64,000 bases of DNA, taken from Pseudarthrobacter oxydans. GTDB taxonomy: Bacteria; Actinomycetota; Actinomycetes; Actinomycetales; Micrococcaceae. Position numbers and translations under genes: made by a program. Where the stretch lies: positions 2,790,001 through 2,854,000 of the forward strand of contig NZ_CP139438.1 in NCBI RefSeq assembly GCF_034258515.1, in the 5' to 3' direction. The notes under the pieces are model-generated. The model was given only the letters and a program-made list of their open reading frames with translations, searched no databases and had not been told where the DNA came from. Positions 49,009 through 57,352 of the stretch are shown here, one piece after another; position 1 is the first letter of the stretch, and every line of letters starts with the position of its first letter.

Positions 49009-52000
49009 GTGCCAGAGCAGCCTAGCCACCGTCTACCAGAGGAATTTGGCGGAAACGAGTGGCTCGTTGACGAACTGTACGAGCAGTACCAGCAGGACAA
49101 GAACGCTGTGGATGCCAAGTGGTGGCCGCTGTTTGAATCGTTCGAGTCGGGCAACAGTTCTTCTTCCAACGGACATCCGGCGCATGCCGCAGCCCACCCT
49201 GCCACCCGGGAAATGCCTGCCGTAAACCCCGCCCCCGCAGCCCCGGCACCGTCGCCGGCCGCTGCCCCCGCCGCGCCTCCGGCACCTCCTGCCGCGCCGC
49301 CGGCGTCCGCTGCAGCACCGGCAAAGAAGGCTCCCGCCACCGAAGCCCGCGACGGCGGCAAGAAGACCGGGACCGGAACCGGCTCGCAGCCCATCCCCGC
49401 GCAGCTGCCCAAGAACGTCAAGGCCCCCACCGCCCCCGAAGAGGACGTCGTCTCCGTCCTTCGCGGACCGGCAAAGGCGATCGCCACCAACATGGTCACC
49501 AGCCTCCAGGTGCCCACCGCCACCAGCGTCCGCGCCATCCCGGCCAAACTGCTGATCGACAACCGCGTGGTCATCAACTCGAACCTCGCCCGCGCCCGCG
49601 GCGGCAAGGTTTCCTTCACGCACCTCATCGGCTATGCCGTGATCCGCGCCCTTTCCCAGTTCCCGTCGATGAACGTGTACTACGACGAAGTGGACGGCAA
49701 GCCGGTTGCGGTCCAGCCGGCCCACGTCAACTTCGGCATCGCCATCGACATGCCCAAGCCTGACGGCACCCGCCTGCTCATGGTGCCAAACATCAAGAAG
49801 GCCGAGACCCTCAACTTCTCCGAGTTCTGGCACACCTACGAGGACCTCATCAAGCGTGCCCGCAACGGCAAGCTGACCGCGGAGGACCACCAGGGCACTA
49901 CGGTGTCGCTGACCAACCCCGGCGGCATTGGCACGGTCCACTCGGTGCCCCGCCTGTCAAAGGGCCAGGCCGCCATCATCGGCGTCGGCGCCCTCGACTA
50001 CCCTGCGGAATTCCAGGGTGCCAGCGAAAAGATCATCGCCCATAACGCGATCAGCAAGGTCCTCACGCTGACGTCCACTTACGACCACCGGGTAATCCAG
50101 GGTGCCGGCAGCGGCGAGTTCCTGAAGCTGGTCCACCAGCTGCTGCTGGGTGCGCAAGACTTCTACGACGAAATCTTCGAGTCCCTCCGCATCCCCTACG
50201 AGCCCGTGCGCTGGAGCGCCGACAAGCAGGTGGACCCGGCCGACGAAATCAACAAGGTGGCCCGGATCCAGCAGCTGATCCACTCCTACCGCGTCCGCGG
50301 ACACCTGATGGCGGACACCGATCCGCTGGAGTACGTCCAGCGCAAGCACCCCGACCTCGACGTCCTCACCTATGGCCTGACACTTTGGGACCTGGACCGC
50401 GAATGGCCCACGGGCGGCTTCGGCGGCAAGCCCATGCTCAAGTTCCGCGACATCCTGGGTGTCCTGCGCGATGCATACTGCCGCACCACGGGCATCGAGT
50501 ACATGCACATCCAGGAGCCTGCCGAGCGCAAGTGGTTCCAGGACCAGCTGGAGCACCCCTACTCGAAGCCCAGCCGCGAAGAGCAGCTGCGCATCGTTTC
50601 CAAGCTGAACGCAGCCGAGGCCTTCGAAACCTTCCTCCAGACCAAGTTCGTAGGCCAGAAGCGATTCTCCCTCGAGGGCGGCGAATCGCTGATCCCGCTG
50701 CTGGACGCCATCATGTCCAACGCGGCCGACGACGGCCTGGACGAGGTTGCCATCGGCATGGCCCACCGCGGCCGCCTCAACGTGCTCACCAACATCGCCG
50801 GAAAGACCTACGCGCAGGTCTTCCGGGAGTTCGAAGGCACCCAGGACCCGCGCTCCGTGCAGGGATCCGGCGACGTAAAGTACCACCTTGGCACCGAGGG
50901 GACGTTCACCTCGGACAACGGCAAGGAAACCAAGGTCTACCTGGCCGCCAACCCCTCCCACCTGGAAGCCGTGGACCCCGTCCTCGAAGGCATCGTCCGC
51001 GCCAAGCAGGACCGGCTGGACCAGGGTGAGTCCTTCCCGGTCCTGCCCATCATGGTCCACGGCGACGCCGCCTTCGCCGGCCAGGGCGTGGTTGCCGAAA
51101 CACTCAACCTGTCCCAGCTCCGTGGCTACCGCACCGGCGGCACCATCCACGTTGTGGTCAACAACCAGGTGGGCTTCACCACGGCCCCCTCGTCATCCCG
51201 CTCGTCCACGTACTCCACGGACGTTGCCAAGATGATCCAGGCACCGGTGTTCCACGTGAACGGCGACGACCCCGAAGCCGTGGTCCGCATCGGACAGCTC
51301 GCCTACGAGTTCCGCCAGCGGTTCCACAAGGACGTTGTCATCGACATGGTCTGCTACCGCCGCCGCGGGCACAATGAGGGCGATGACCCCTCGATGACGC
51401 AGCCGCTGATGTACAACCTGATCGAGGCCAAGCGCTCAGTCCGCAAGCTGTACACCGAGTCCCTCATCGGCCGTGGCGACATCACCGAGGAAGAGGCCGA
51501 ACAGCTGCTCCGCGATTACCAGGAGCGCCTGGAACGCGTCTTTGCCGAAACCCACGCGGCGCAGACCTCCCCCATCCCGATCGTGACGGCGGATACTGCC
51601 GCCGTCTCGGACATCGAGCGTCCCATCTCCCAGCAGTCGGACTCCGGCGTCAATGCCCCTGCCTCCACGGCAATCTCCGCCGAGACCCTGGCCCGGATCG
51701 GCAAGGCCCATGTGGAGGTCCCCGAGGGCTTTACCGTCCACGCCAAGCTCAAGCAGCTGCTCGAGAAGCGTGAACAGATGTCCCGTGAAGGCGGCATCGA
51801 CTGGGGCTTCGGTGAAATCGCGGCCTTCGGCTCGCTGATCATGGAAGGCGTCCCCGTACGCCTTGCCGGCCAGGATTCCCGCCGCGGCACGTTCGTGCAG
51901 CGCCACGCCGTCTTCCACGACCGCGCCAACGGCAAGGAATGGCTGCCACTGGGCCATCTCTCCGACGACCAGGCGAAGCTGTGGATCTACGACTCCCTGC

Positions 52001-52818
52001 TCTCCGAATACGCGGCCATGGGCTTCGAATACGGCTACTCCGTTGAGCGGCCTGACGCGCTGGTCCTTTGGGAAGCGCAGTTCGGCGACTTCGTCAACGG
52101 CGCGCAGACCATCATCGACGAGTTCATCTCCTCCGCTGAGCAGAAGTGGGGCCAGCGCTCCTCGCTGGTGCTGATGCTGCCCCATGGCTACGAAGGCCAG
52201 GGACCGGACCATTCCTCCGCAAGGATCGAGCGGTTCCTGCAGCTGTGCGCCGAAGAGAACATGATCGTGGCCAACCCCACCACGGCCGCCTCGCACTTCC
52301 ACCTGCTGCGCCGCCAGGCCTACAGCCGTCCGCGGAAGCCGCTCATCATCTTCACGCCCAAGCAGCTGCTGCGCCTCAAGGCGGCCGCATCCTCGGTGGA
52401 GGACTTCACCACCGGCAGCTTCCGCCCTGTGATCGGCGAGCACGAGCAGCTGGCGGGAGGCGCCGTCGAACGCGTACTCCTGGTCTCCGGCCGCCTGTAC
52501 TACGACCTCCTGTCCACGCGGCAAAAGACCGGTGACAAGACCACCGCGATTGTCCGCGTGGAGCAGCTCTACCCGCTGCCGCACGAGGAGATCGCAAAGG
52601 AGCTGGCCAAGTATCCGAACGCCGAGGTGGTCTGGGCCCAGGATGAGCCCGCCAACCAGGGGCCGTGGCCATTCATCGGCCTGAACCTGCCGGACGCCCT
52701 CGATCGCCGCATCCGGCTGGTCTCCCGCCCGGCCTCGGCATCCACCGCTGCAGGGTCCATGAAGCGGCACGCCGCTGAGCAGGACGTCCTCCTGAAGCAG
52801 GCATTTGCACGGAAGTAA
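49009..52818 (+). CDS. kgd: Multifunctional 2-oxoglutarate metabolism enzyme Kgd
   Basis: The protein is 1269 residues from the GTG at 49009 (VPEQPSHRLPEEFGGNEW). This is the fused actinobacterial E2-E1 enzyme that combines a succinyltransferase-type domain with the thiamine E1 of 2-oxoglutarate dehydrogenase. The N-terminal segment is followed by an Ala/Pro linker (about 60-115), then the E2-like core with the TSTYDHRVIQGAGSGEF active-site element. The E1 part begins near 365, with GMAHRGRLNVL, GDAAFAGQG and the thiamine pyrophosphate motif CYRRRGHNEGDDP. It needs partner E3 and, in Mycobacterium, GarA. An in-frame ATG farther upstream (48964) is less likely. Confidence 0.92.
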   Translation: MPEQPSHRLPEEFGGNEWLVDELYEQYQQDKNAVDAKWWPLFESFESGNSSSSNGHPAHAAAHPATREMPAVNPAPAAPAPSPAAAPAAPPAPPAAPPASAAAPAKKAPATEARDGGKKTGTGTGSQPIPAQLPKNVKAPTAPEEDVVSVLRGPAKAIATNMVTSLQVPTATSVRAIPAKLLIDNRVVINSNLARARGGKVSFTHLIGYAVIRALSQFPSMNVYYDEVDGKPVAVQPAHVNFGIAIDMPKPDGTRLLMVPNIKKAETLNFSEFWHTYEDLIKRARNGKLTAEDHQGTTVSLTNPGGIGTVHSVPRLSKGQAAIIGVGALDYPAEFQGASEKIIAHNAISKVLTLTSTYDHRVIQGAGSGEFLKLVHQLLLGAQDFYDEIFESLRIPYEPVRWSADKQVDPADEINKVARIQQLIHSYRVRGHLMADTDPLEYVQRKHPDLDVLTYGLTLWDLDREWPTGGFGGKPMLKFRDILGVLRDAYCRTTGIEYMHIQEPAERKWFQDQLEHPYSKPSREEQLRIVSKLNAAEAFETFLQTKFVGQKRFSLEGGESLIPLLDAIMSNAADDGLDEVAIGMAHRGRLNVLTNIAGKTYAQVFREFEGTQDPRSVQGSGDVKYHLGTEGTFTSDNGKETKVYLAANPSHLEAVDPVLEGIVRAKQDRLDQGESFPVLPIMVHGDAAFAGQGVVAETLNLSQLRGYRTGGTIHVVVNNQVGFTTAPSSSRSSTYSTDVAKMIQAPVFHVNGDDPEAVVRIGQLAYEFRQRFHKDVVIDMVCYRRRGHNEGDDPSMTQPLMYNLIEAKRSVRKLYTESLIGRGDITEEEAEQLLRDYQERLERVFAETHAAQTSPIPIVTADTAAVSDIERPISQQSDSGVNAPASTAISAETLARIGKAHVEVPEGFTVHAKLKQLLEKREQMSREGGIDWGFGEIAAFGSLIMEGVPVRLAGQDSRRGTFVQRHAVFHDRANGKEWLPLGHLSDDQAKLWIYDSLLSEYAAMGFEYGYSVERPDALVLWEAQFGDFVNGAQTIIDEFISSAEQKWGQRSSLVLMLPHGYEGQGPDHSSARIERFLQLCAEENMIVANPTTAASHFHLLRRQAYSRPRKPLIIFTPKQLLRLKAAASSVEDFTTGSFRPVIGEHEQLAGGAVERVLLVSGRLYYDLLSTRQKTGDKTTAIVRVEQLYPLPHEEIAKELAKYPNAEVVWAQDEPANQGPWPFIGLNLPDALDRRIRLVSRPASASTAAGSMKRHAAEQDVLLKQAFARK

Positions 52819-52828
52819 AGCAGTAAGG

Positions 52829-52875
52829 CTGCCCGGCCGGACGTCGAAATCCCAGACTCCGGCCGGGCAGTTCTG
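52829..52875 (+). terminator. Terminator after kgd
   Basis: A perfect 13-bp GC stem (CTGCCCGGCCGGA with TCCGGCCGGGCAG, 52829-52841 and 52858-52870) closes a 16-nt loop and is followed by TTCTGTTT. It lies 11 bp after the kgd stop. Confidence 0.85.
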
Positions 52876-53008
52876 TTTAATGGAGTGCACAGCGCCGATG
52901 AAACGCACGGCGCGAGATGGACAGCCCAACGAATGCACAGGCGCCGCTCCGTGGCCGGCAGTTGAATCCACGGTTGCAGCGGCAAGGCACTGACGTAAAG
53001 AGGAACGT

Positions 53009-53608
53009 GTGGAAGACAGGAAGCTGCGCATTGCAGCTGTAGGAGATGAACTGCTGGCCGGACTGGGTGATCCCCGGGCGCTCGGCTGGCTGGGACGCGT
53101 CCTCGCCCGCACGCCCCGGGACAGCATGCTCCTGGAAAGCTACGCCCTCCCATGCCCGCAGGAAGGCACGGAAGGCCTGGCCGCGCGGTGGCTCGAGGAA
53201 GCCGGCCGCCGGTTCAGCGACCACGCCGAAAACAGGCTGGTCATCGGACTCTCCGGGCGTGACATCGAGTTTGGGCTCTCCACGGCGCGCAGCAGGCTCA
53301 ACCTGGCCAACATCCTGGATTCGGCGTCGCAGAACCGGATTGAGGTCTTCGTCGTGGGGCCGCCCCCCACACTGGACCCGAACCGGAACAGGCGCCTGGA
53401 TGAGCTGAACACGGCCTTCGCCGACGTCACAACACGGCGCAAGCACCTGTACGTTGACACCTTCTCCCCTCTCCTGAACCACGAACAGTGGCGCCAGGAC
53501 CTGGCAGCCAACGGGGGAACTCCGGGGCAGGCAGGTTACGGACTGATGGCATGGCTGGTTCTTCACCGGGGCTGGTTCCAGTGGCTCGGCATGGACGTCC
53601 CGGAGTAG
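53009..53608 (+). CDS. SGNH/GDSL-type hydrolase
   Basis: The 199-residue protein starts with a GTG preceded by AAAGAGGAA. Its N-terminus LRIAAVGDELLAGLGDPRALGW is a variant of the GDS(L) motif: GDELLAG has Glu where the nucleophile Ser is expected. The rest has FVVGPPPTLDP (block III/V-like), but the substitution in block I makes catalysis questionable. It lacks a signal peptide. The family usually hydrolyses esters; the substrate is unknown. Confidence 0.7.
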   Translation: MEDRKLRIAAVGDELLAGLGDPRALGWLGRVLARTPRDSMLLESYALPCPQEGTEGLAARWLEEAGRRFSDHAENRLVIGLSGRDIEFGLSTARSRLNLANILDSASQNRIEVFVVGPPPTLDPNRNRRLDELNTAFADVTTRRKHLYVDTFSPLLNHEQWRQDLAANGGTPGQAGYGLMAWLVLHRGWFQWLGMDVPE

Positions 53609-53618
53609 GCCCGATTCG

Positions 53619-53679
53619 CGATATATCTTGACGCTGTTTCCATGGGCGGGTAGCTTGGAAGGGTCAACACGATATATCG
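53619..53679 (+). promoter_or_regulatory. Promoter with two flanking GATATATC operators (DUF4097-padR)
   Basis: A -35 TTGACG (53628-53633) and a -10 TAGCTT (53651-53656) are 17 bp apart. CGATATATC at 53619-53627 touches the -35 box. A second copy, CGATATATCG, at 53670-53679 is near the start site. The centres are 51 bp apart, about five helical turns. The downstream PadR regulator is the likely ligand. Confidence 0.8.
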
Positions 53680-53695
53680 CCTTTTGGAGGACCCC

Positions 53696-54523
53696 GTGAC
53701 TGATCAAGAATGGACTGTCACCAGCCCGCAGACCATCGACGTCGACGGCGTGGAGTCCCTGAAGCTGGGCATGGTCCAGGGCCGCTTCGACGTGGTCACG
53801 CACGAGGAACCCGTAGCCCGGATCGAGATCGCGGATGTCCAGGGAGACCCGGTGGCGGTATCCCTCAGCGATGGCCGGCTGGAGGTCCGCCACCAGTTGC
53901 ACGGACCCCAGGGCTGGTTCAAGAACCTGATGGGGACCGTCAGCCACAACAGCGAGAATTCAGCCGTCATCAGTATTGCCGTTCCTGCCCACGTCCGCGT
54001 GGAGGCGGGAACAGTCAGCGGTGACGGGCTGGTGTCCGGCATCAAAGGGCAGACCCGCCTGAACACGGTTTCCGGCTCGGTCATGGCGGACGGTACCGAG
54101 GGTGAACTGCACATCAGCACCATCAGCGGAGAAGTCTCCGCCCGGAACCACACCGGTGTCCTCACCGCCAAGAGCGTCTCCGGCGAAGTGACCGCGTCCG
54201 GGCACCTGAGCAATATCCGCGCCAACACCGTCAGCGGGGACATGAGCTTTGACCTCCTGGGCTTCACGCACGATTTCGGGGCCAACTCGGTGTCCGGAGA
54301 CCTCACCATCCGCCTGCCCCATGACGTCGGCGTGGACATCGTGGCCAAGTCTGCCAGCGGTGCGGTGGTGATCGGAGACCAGCGGTACACGGTGGTCGGC
54401 GGCAAGGTGGAAACCATTGCGGGCCCGGACGGACAGCTCATGCTGGTGCGGACGAACACGGTGTCCGGCAAAACCTCCATCTTCCACGGCCCGGCGGTTG
54501 AAAGTGCAGAAGCCGGCTCCTAA
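53696..54523 (+). CDS. DUF4097 beta-solenoid protein
   Basis: The 275-residue protein has a DUF4097/LiaG-like repeated beta-strand domain with many TVSG and SVSGE repeats (RLNTVSGSVMADG, ISGEVSARN, SVSGEVTASG, TVSGDMSFD, SVSGDLTIR). No membrane segment or signal peptide is visible, so it is cytoplasmic or membrane-adjacent. I chose the GTG at 53696 (preceded by GGAGG). The padR start shares one base with its stop (TAATG). Proteins of this kind are common beside PadR regulators. The molecular function is unknown. Confidence 0.82.
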   Translation: MTDQEWTVTSPQTIDVDGVESLKLGMVQGRFDVVTHEEPVARIEIADVQGDPVAVSLSDGRLEVRHQLHGPQGWFKNLMGTVSHNSENSAVISIAVPAHVRVEAGTVSGDGLVSGIKGQTRLNTVSGSVMADGTEGELHISTISGEVSARNHTGVLTAKSVSGEVTASGHLSNIRANTVSGDMSFDLLGFTHDFGANSVSGDLTIRLPHDVGVDIVAKSASGAVVIGDQRYTVVGGKVETIAGPDGQLMLVRTNTVSGKTSIFHGPAVESAEAGS

Positions 54524-55134
54524 TGGCCCCGGTATTCGCCCACGGCGCGCTTCGCCTCTACCTGCTGGCACTGCTTGAGTCAGGTCCCAAACACGGCTAC
54601 GAGCTCATCAAGGAACTCAAGGAAAGGTTTGGTGGCACCTACTCCCCCAGCGCCGGAACCATTTACCCGCGGCTGGGAAAACTTGAGGAGGAGGGTCTGG
54701 TGGCCACGGAATCCGCCGGGCGCCGGACAAACTACCGCATCACCGCTTCCGGACTGGCTGAGCTGAACCGGCGCCGTGACGAACTGGCCGGGGTGGAGAG
54801 CCAAATCTCCGCCTCCGTCCGGCGCTTGGCCGACAACCTCCGCGAGGACATCCGCAGCAACATGCGGGGCCTGCGCGCGGATCTTGCCGCCACGGCGGAG
54901 GCCGCGCGGGCCACCGCGCTGTCGACGGAATTCAAGGTCCCCGGCAGGTTGCCCCCGGAAAGCCAGCGCTCCCTGAAGGAAGCGGAAATGATGATCCAGC
55001 GGTTCCGGGACGATCTCAGGGCGGAACTGCGGCTGCACGCAGGCAGGCAGCCGCTAAGCCCCCTGGCACTGGAAACAGTCAGGACAGTCCTCGAACAGGC
55101 CGGCATCTCGATCCGCAACTCGCTCAGACCCTAG
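54523..55134 (+). CDS. PadR family transcriptional regulator
   Basis: The 203-residue regulator has an N-terminal winged helix (residues about 3-80, HGALRLYLLALLESGPKHGYELIKELKERFGGTYSPSAGTIYPRLGKLEEEGLV). A helical C-terminal domain with long Arg/Glu-rich helices (about 85-200) follows. It is PadR-s2-like with an unusually long C-terminal part. It probably binds the two GATATATC sites upstream of its operon and represses it. Confidence 0.9.
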   Translation: MAPVFAHGALRLYLLALLESGPKHGYELIKELKERFGGTYSPSAGTIYPRLGKLEEEGLVATESAGRRTNYRITASGLAELNRRRDELAGVESQISASVRRLADNLREDIRSNMRGLRADLAATAEAARATALSTEFKVPGRLPPESQRSLKEAEMMIQRFRDDLRAELRLHAGRQPLSPLALETVRTVLEQAGISIRNSLRP

Positions 55135-55259
55135 GCCTGTACGCCTTACAGCTGACAAAGCGCAGGTCACGCGGCCGTCCCTGGTTCGCGGGCAGCTACT
55201 TGATGTGCGAGACTTGAGGGCAGCTCTTTTGAGTACCAACAGTAAGAAGGAGGCCAGCT

Positions 55260-55334
55260 ATGAGCAAGCGTGCACGCAAGCGTCGTGACCGTAAGCGTGG
55301 CGGCGCGAACCACGGGAAGCGCCCCAACACCTAG
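55260..55334 (+). CDS. Ribosomal protein bL37 (24 residues)
   Basis: MSKRARKRRDRKRGGANHGK... is a 24-residue Arg/Lys-rich protein that matches the AURKAIP1/COX24-type bL37 seen in actinobacterial 50S subunits. It has an AAGGAGG Shine-Dalgarno seven bp upstream and its own terminator. Because it is so short it is easily missed by gene finders. Confidence 0.9.
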   Translation: MSKRARKRRDRKRGGANHGKRPNT

Positions 55335-55362
55335 GCACATGCCAGGAACTACGGTTCAAGCG

Positions 55363-55402
55363 AAGGACCCCGGAAGCCACATGGCTTCCGGGGTCCTTTG
55401 CT
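55363..55402. terminator. Bidirectional terminator between bL37 and rsrA
   Basis: A perfect 16-bp stem (AAGGACCCCGGAAGCC with GGCTTCCGGGGTCCTT) closes a 4-nt ACAT loop. It separates the convergent bL37 and rsrA genes. Confidence 0.92.
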
Positions 55403-55429
55403 GTTGTCAGCGGCGGCTGTGCGGCCGCC

Positions 55430-55690
55430 CTACGCGTCTACCGGCCGGATCGTGTGGATCCGGTCAAGAATGGCGTTCTTCAGGTTTTCCGGGGCAGCCT
55501 CGGTGCAGGAGCGCTTAACCATGTTGCGGATCACGCATTCGAGGTCGTACTGCTCCGTGCATTCCGGGCAATCATCAAGGTGGTTCTTGATTTCGGTGAT
55601 GTCCTCGCGGGTCAAAGCACCGTCGAGGTACTCGTAGATCCGTTGCATCCGGGTGTCATCGCAATCGCCCAATCCCTGGCAGTCGCTCAT
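55430..55690 (-). CDS. rsrA: Mycothiol-system anti-sigma factor RsrA
   Basis: The 86-residue zinc anti-sigma factor has the redox motif His37-x3-Cys41-x2-Cys44 (NHLDDCPEC) and an N-terminal Cys10 as the trigger partner. It releases SigR when disulfides form. It overlaps sigR by 4 bp (ATGA), so synthesis is coupled at one-to-one. Confidence 0.95.
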   Translation of the reverse strand: MSDCQGLGDCDDTRMQRIYEYLDGALTREDITEIKNHLDDCPECTEQYDLECVIRNMVKRSCTEAAPENLKNAILDRIHTIRPVDA

Positions 55691-56460
55691 TTCCTGCTCT
55701 CCTGTTGTGTGCTTCCTGCCGCGTCCGGTGATTCGGCGGCTGTCTTGAATCCGCGCTCTGCGGCGTACTCCCCCAGCATGTCCCGCAACATTCTCCGGCC
55801 GCGGTGGAGCCGGGACATCACCGTGCCGATGGGCGTGTTCATGATGTCTGAAATTTCCTTGTAGGCGAACCCTTCGACATCGGCGAAGTAGACCGCAAGG
55901 CGGAATTCCTCGGGAATGTCCTGGAGCGCCCTCTTCACGTCGGAATCCGGGAGGTGGTCCAGCGCTTCGGCCTCGGCGGACCGGAGACCGCTGGAGGTGT
56001 GGGACTCAGCCCTCGCCAACTGCCAGTCCTCGATGGTGTCCGAGTTGGACTGGAGCGGCTCCCGCTGCCGTTTGCGGTACAGATTGATGTACGTGTTGGT
56101 CAGGATGCGGTAGAGCCAGGCCTTGAGGTTGGTTCCGGGCTTGTACTGGTGGAACGCGGAGAAAGCCTTGGTGTAGGCCTCCTGGACGAGGTCCTCGGCA
56201 TCTGACGGGTTCCGGGCCATGCGCATCGCCGCCGAATACAGCTGGTCGACATACTGCATCGCATCGCGCTCGAACCTCAGCCTGCGTTCTTCCACAGATT
56301 CAGTGGAAACATCCACCAGGTCCCCGCCCGCTTCCGCGGCAGGCCCGGCCACCGGGACAACTGCGGAATCGGCAGCCTCTGTTCCGGCGGCAAGGCTGCT
56401 CTTCGCTTCGTCATGGGAAGCTTCGTACATGGCCGAGACGGCCGGATCCAAGGTGCTCAT
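55687..56460 (-). CDS. sigR: ECF sigma factor SigR (thiol-oxidative stress)
   Basis: The 257-residue protein from the ATG at 56460 has region 2 ([60 protein letters not shown]) and region 4 ([58 protein letters not shown]). Residues 1-70 are an acidic extension. The frame remains open upstream: an ATG at 56700 adds 80 residues and follows a GGGAGG by 6 bp. In Streptomyces a longer isoform (SigR') comes from an upstream start on the autoregulated transcript; here a SigR-type promoter lies just before that ATG. SigR controls thioredoxin and mycothiol genes. Confidence 0.92.
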   Translation of the reverse strand: MSTLDPAVSAMYEASHDEAKSSLAAGTEAADSAVVPVAGPAAEAGGDLVDVSTESVEERRLRFERDAMQYVDQLYSAAMRMARNPSDAEDLVQEAYTKAFSAFHQYKPGTNLKAWLYRILTNTYINLYRKRQREPLQSNSDTIEDWQLARAESHTSSGLRSAEAEALDHLPDSDVKRALQDIPEEFRLAVYFADVEGFAYKEISDIMNTPIGTVMSRLHRGRRMLRDMLGEYAAERGFKTAAESPDAAGSTQQESRK

Positions 56461-56704
56461 TGCCCTCAAGTCTACTGTCAGGCTCCGCGCACGCGGCGGC
56501 CCGTACCCTGATGGTTCCGACTTAAACGTGTCCAGTGCCACCGGGCCTGCTGCTTCAATTCCGTCCAACACGCGCGCCAAGGGCCCAACTCCGCTCTGCT
56601 TGTCCGGCCGGGGACCGGCGTCTGGCGATCCGTGCCCGGCCATCTGTTCCATGGTTTCACCCATGACTTCCCTGCGGACCGGTGTTCCCGGATCCGACAT
56701 CCAT

Positions 56705-56730
56705 AACCTCCCGCGCTCGGCAAATATTCC
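56705..56730 (-). promoter_or_regulatory. SigR-type autoregulatory promoter of sigR
   Basis: On the minus strand GGAAT (56730-56726), an 18-bp spacer and GTT (56707-56705) match the SigR consensus GGAAT-N18-GTT exactly. The expected start site falls near 56700, the same place as the upstream in-frame ATG for the long isoform. Confidence 0.75.
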
Positions 56731-56797
56731 CCAAAAGTGCAAGACTAGGACGGACTCCGCCGCATTCGACGCGGTTCGTCCACCCGGGAGGAAATCC

Positions 56798-57346
56798 ATG
56801 TCCTTTGTCCGCACGCTCGCCCGCCCCATGCTGGCCTCCAGCTTTGTCCTTGCTGGAATGGATAAGCTCAAGAACGCTGACGACACCGCGCAGCAGCTCT
56901 CGCCGCTGCTCCGCAAGGCGGCCGCCTCGCTGCCCTTCAAAACGGACGAGAAGACCCTGGCCCGCGTCATCGGCGGAACCCAGGTTGGTGCCGGCGTGCT
57001 GTTCGGGCTGGGCAAGTTCTCCAGGCTTTCGGCCACTGTGCTCACCGTGGTTTCCCTGCTCAACACGTTCGTCGAATGGCGCAGCGCAGACATCAGCAGC
57101 AAGGAAGGCCGCGACACCCGGCGTAACCAGCTCCTCAAGAACCTGTCGTTGAGCGGGGGCGCACTGCTGGCGTCAGTGGATACTGCCGGCAAGCCGGGCC
57201 TGGCCTGGCGGGCAGAGCACCTGGCCGCGGATGCACGCAAGGGCGCATCCCACCTCGCGGCGGATGCCAGGAAGACCACCAACAAGAAACTCCACAAAGC
57301 GGACAAAGCCGTGCGCCGCGCGGTGGAACAGGCCACGGGGGCATAA
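56798..57346 (+). CDS. DoxX family membrane protein
   Basis: The 182-residue protein has a DoxX domain with about four helices ([73 protein letters not shown]). A Lys/Ala-rich, coiled C-terminal tail (from about 140, [33 protein letters not shown]) follows. The start has a GGGAGGAA Shine-Dalgarno. In Mycobacterium a DoxX protein works with a superoxide dismutase in oxidative defence. The divergent SigR gene may hint at a thiol-stress role. Confidence 0.88.
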   Translation: MSFVRTLARPMLASSFVLAGMDKLKNADDTAQQLSPLLRKAAASLPFKTDEKTLARVIGGTQVGAGVLFGLGKFSRLSATVLTVVSLLNTFVEWRSADISSKEGRDTRRNQLLKNLSLSGGALLASVDTAGKPGLAWRAEHLAADARKGASHLAADARKTTNKKLHKADKAVRRAVEQATGA

Positions 57347-57352
57347 CAACGT

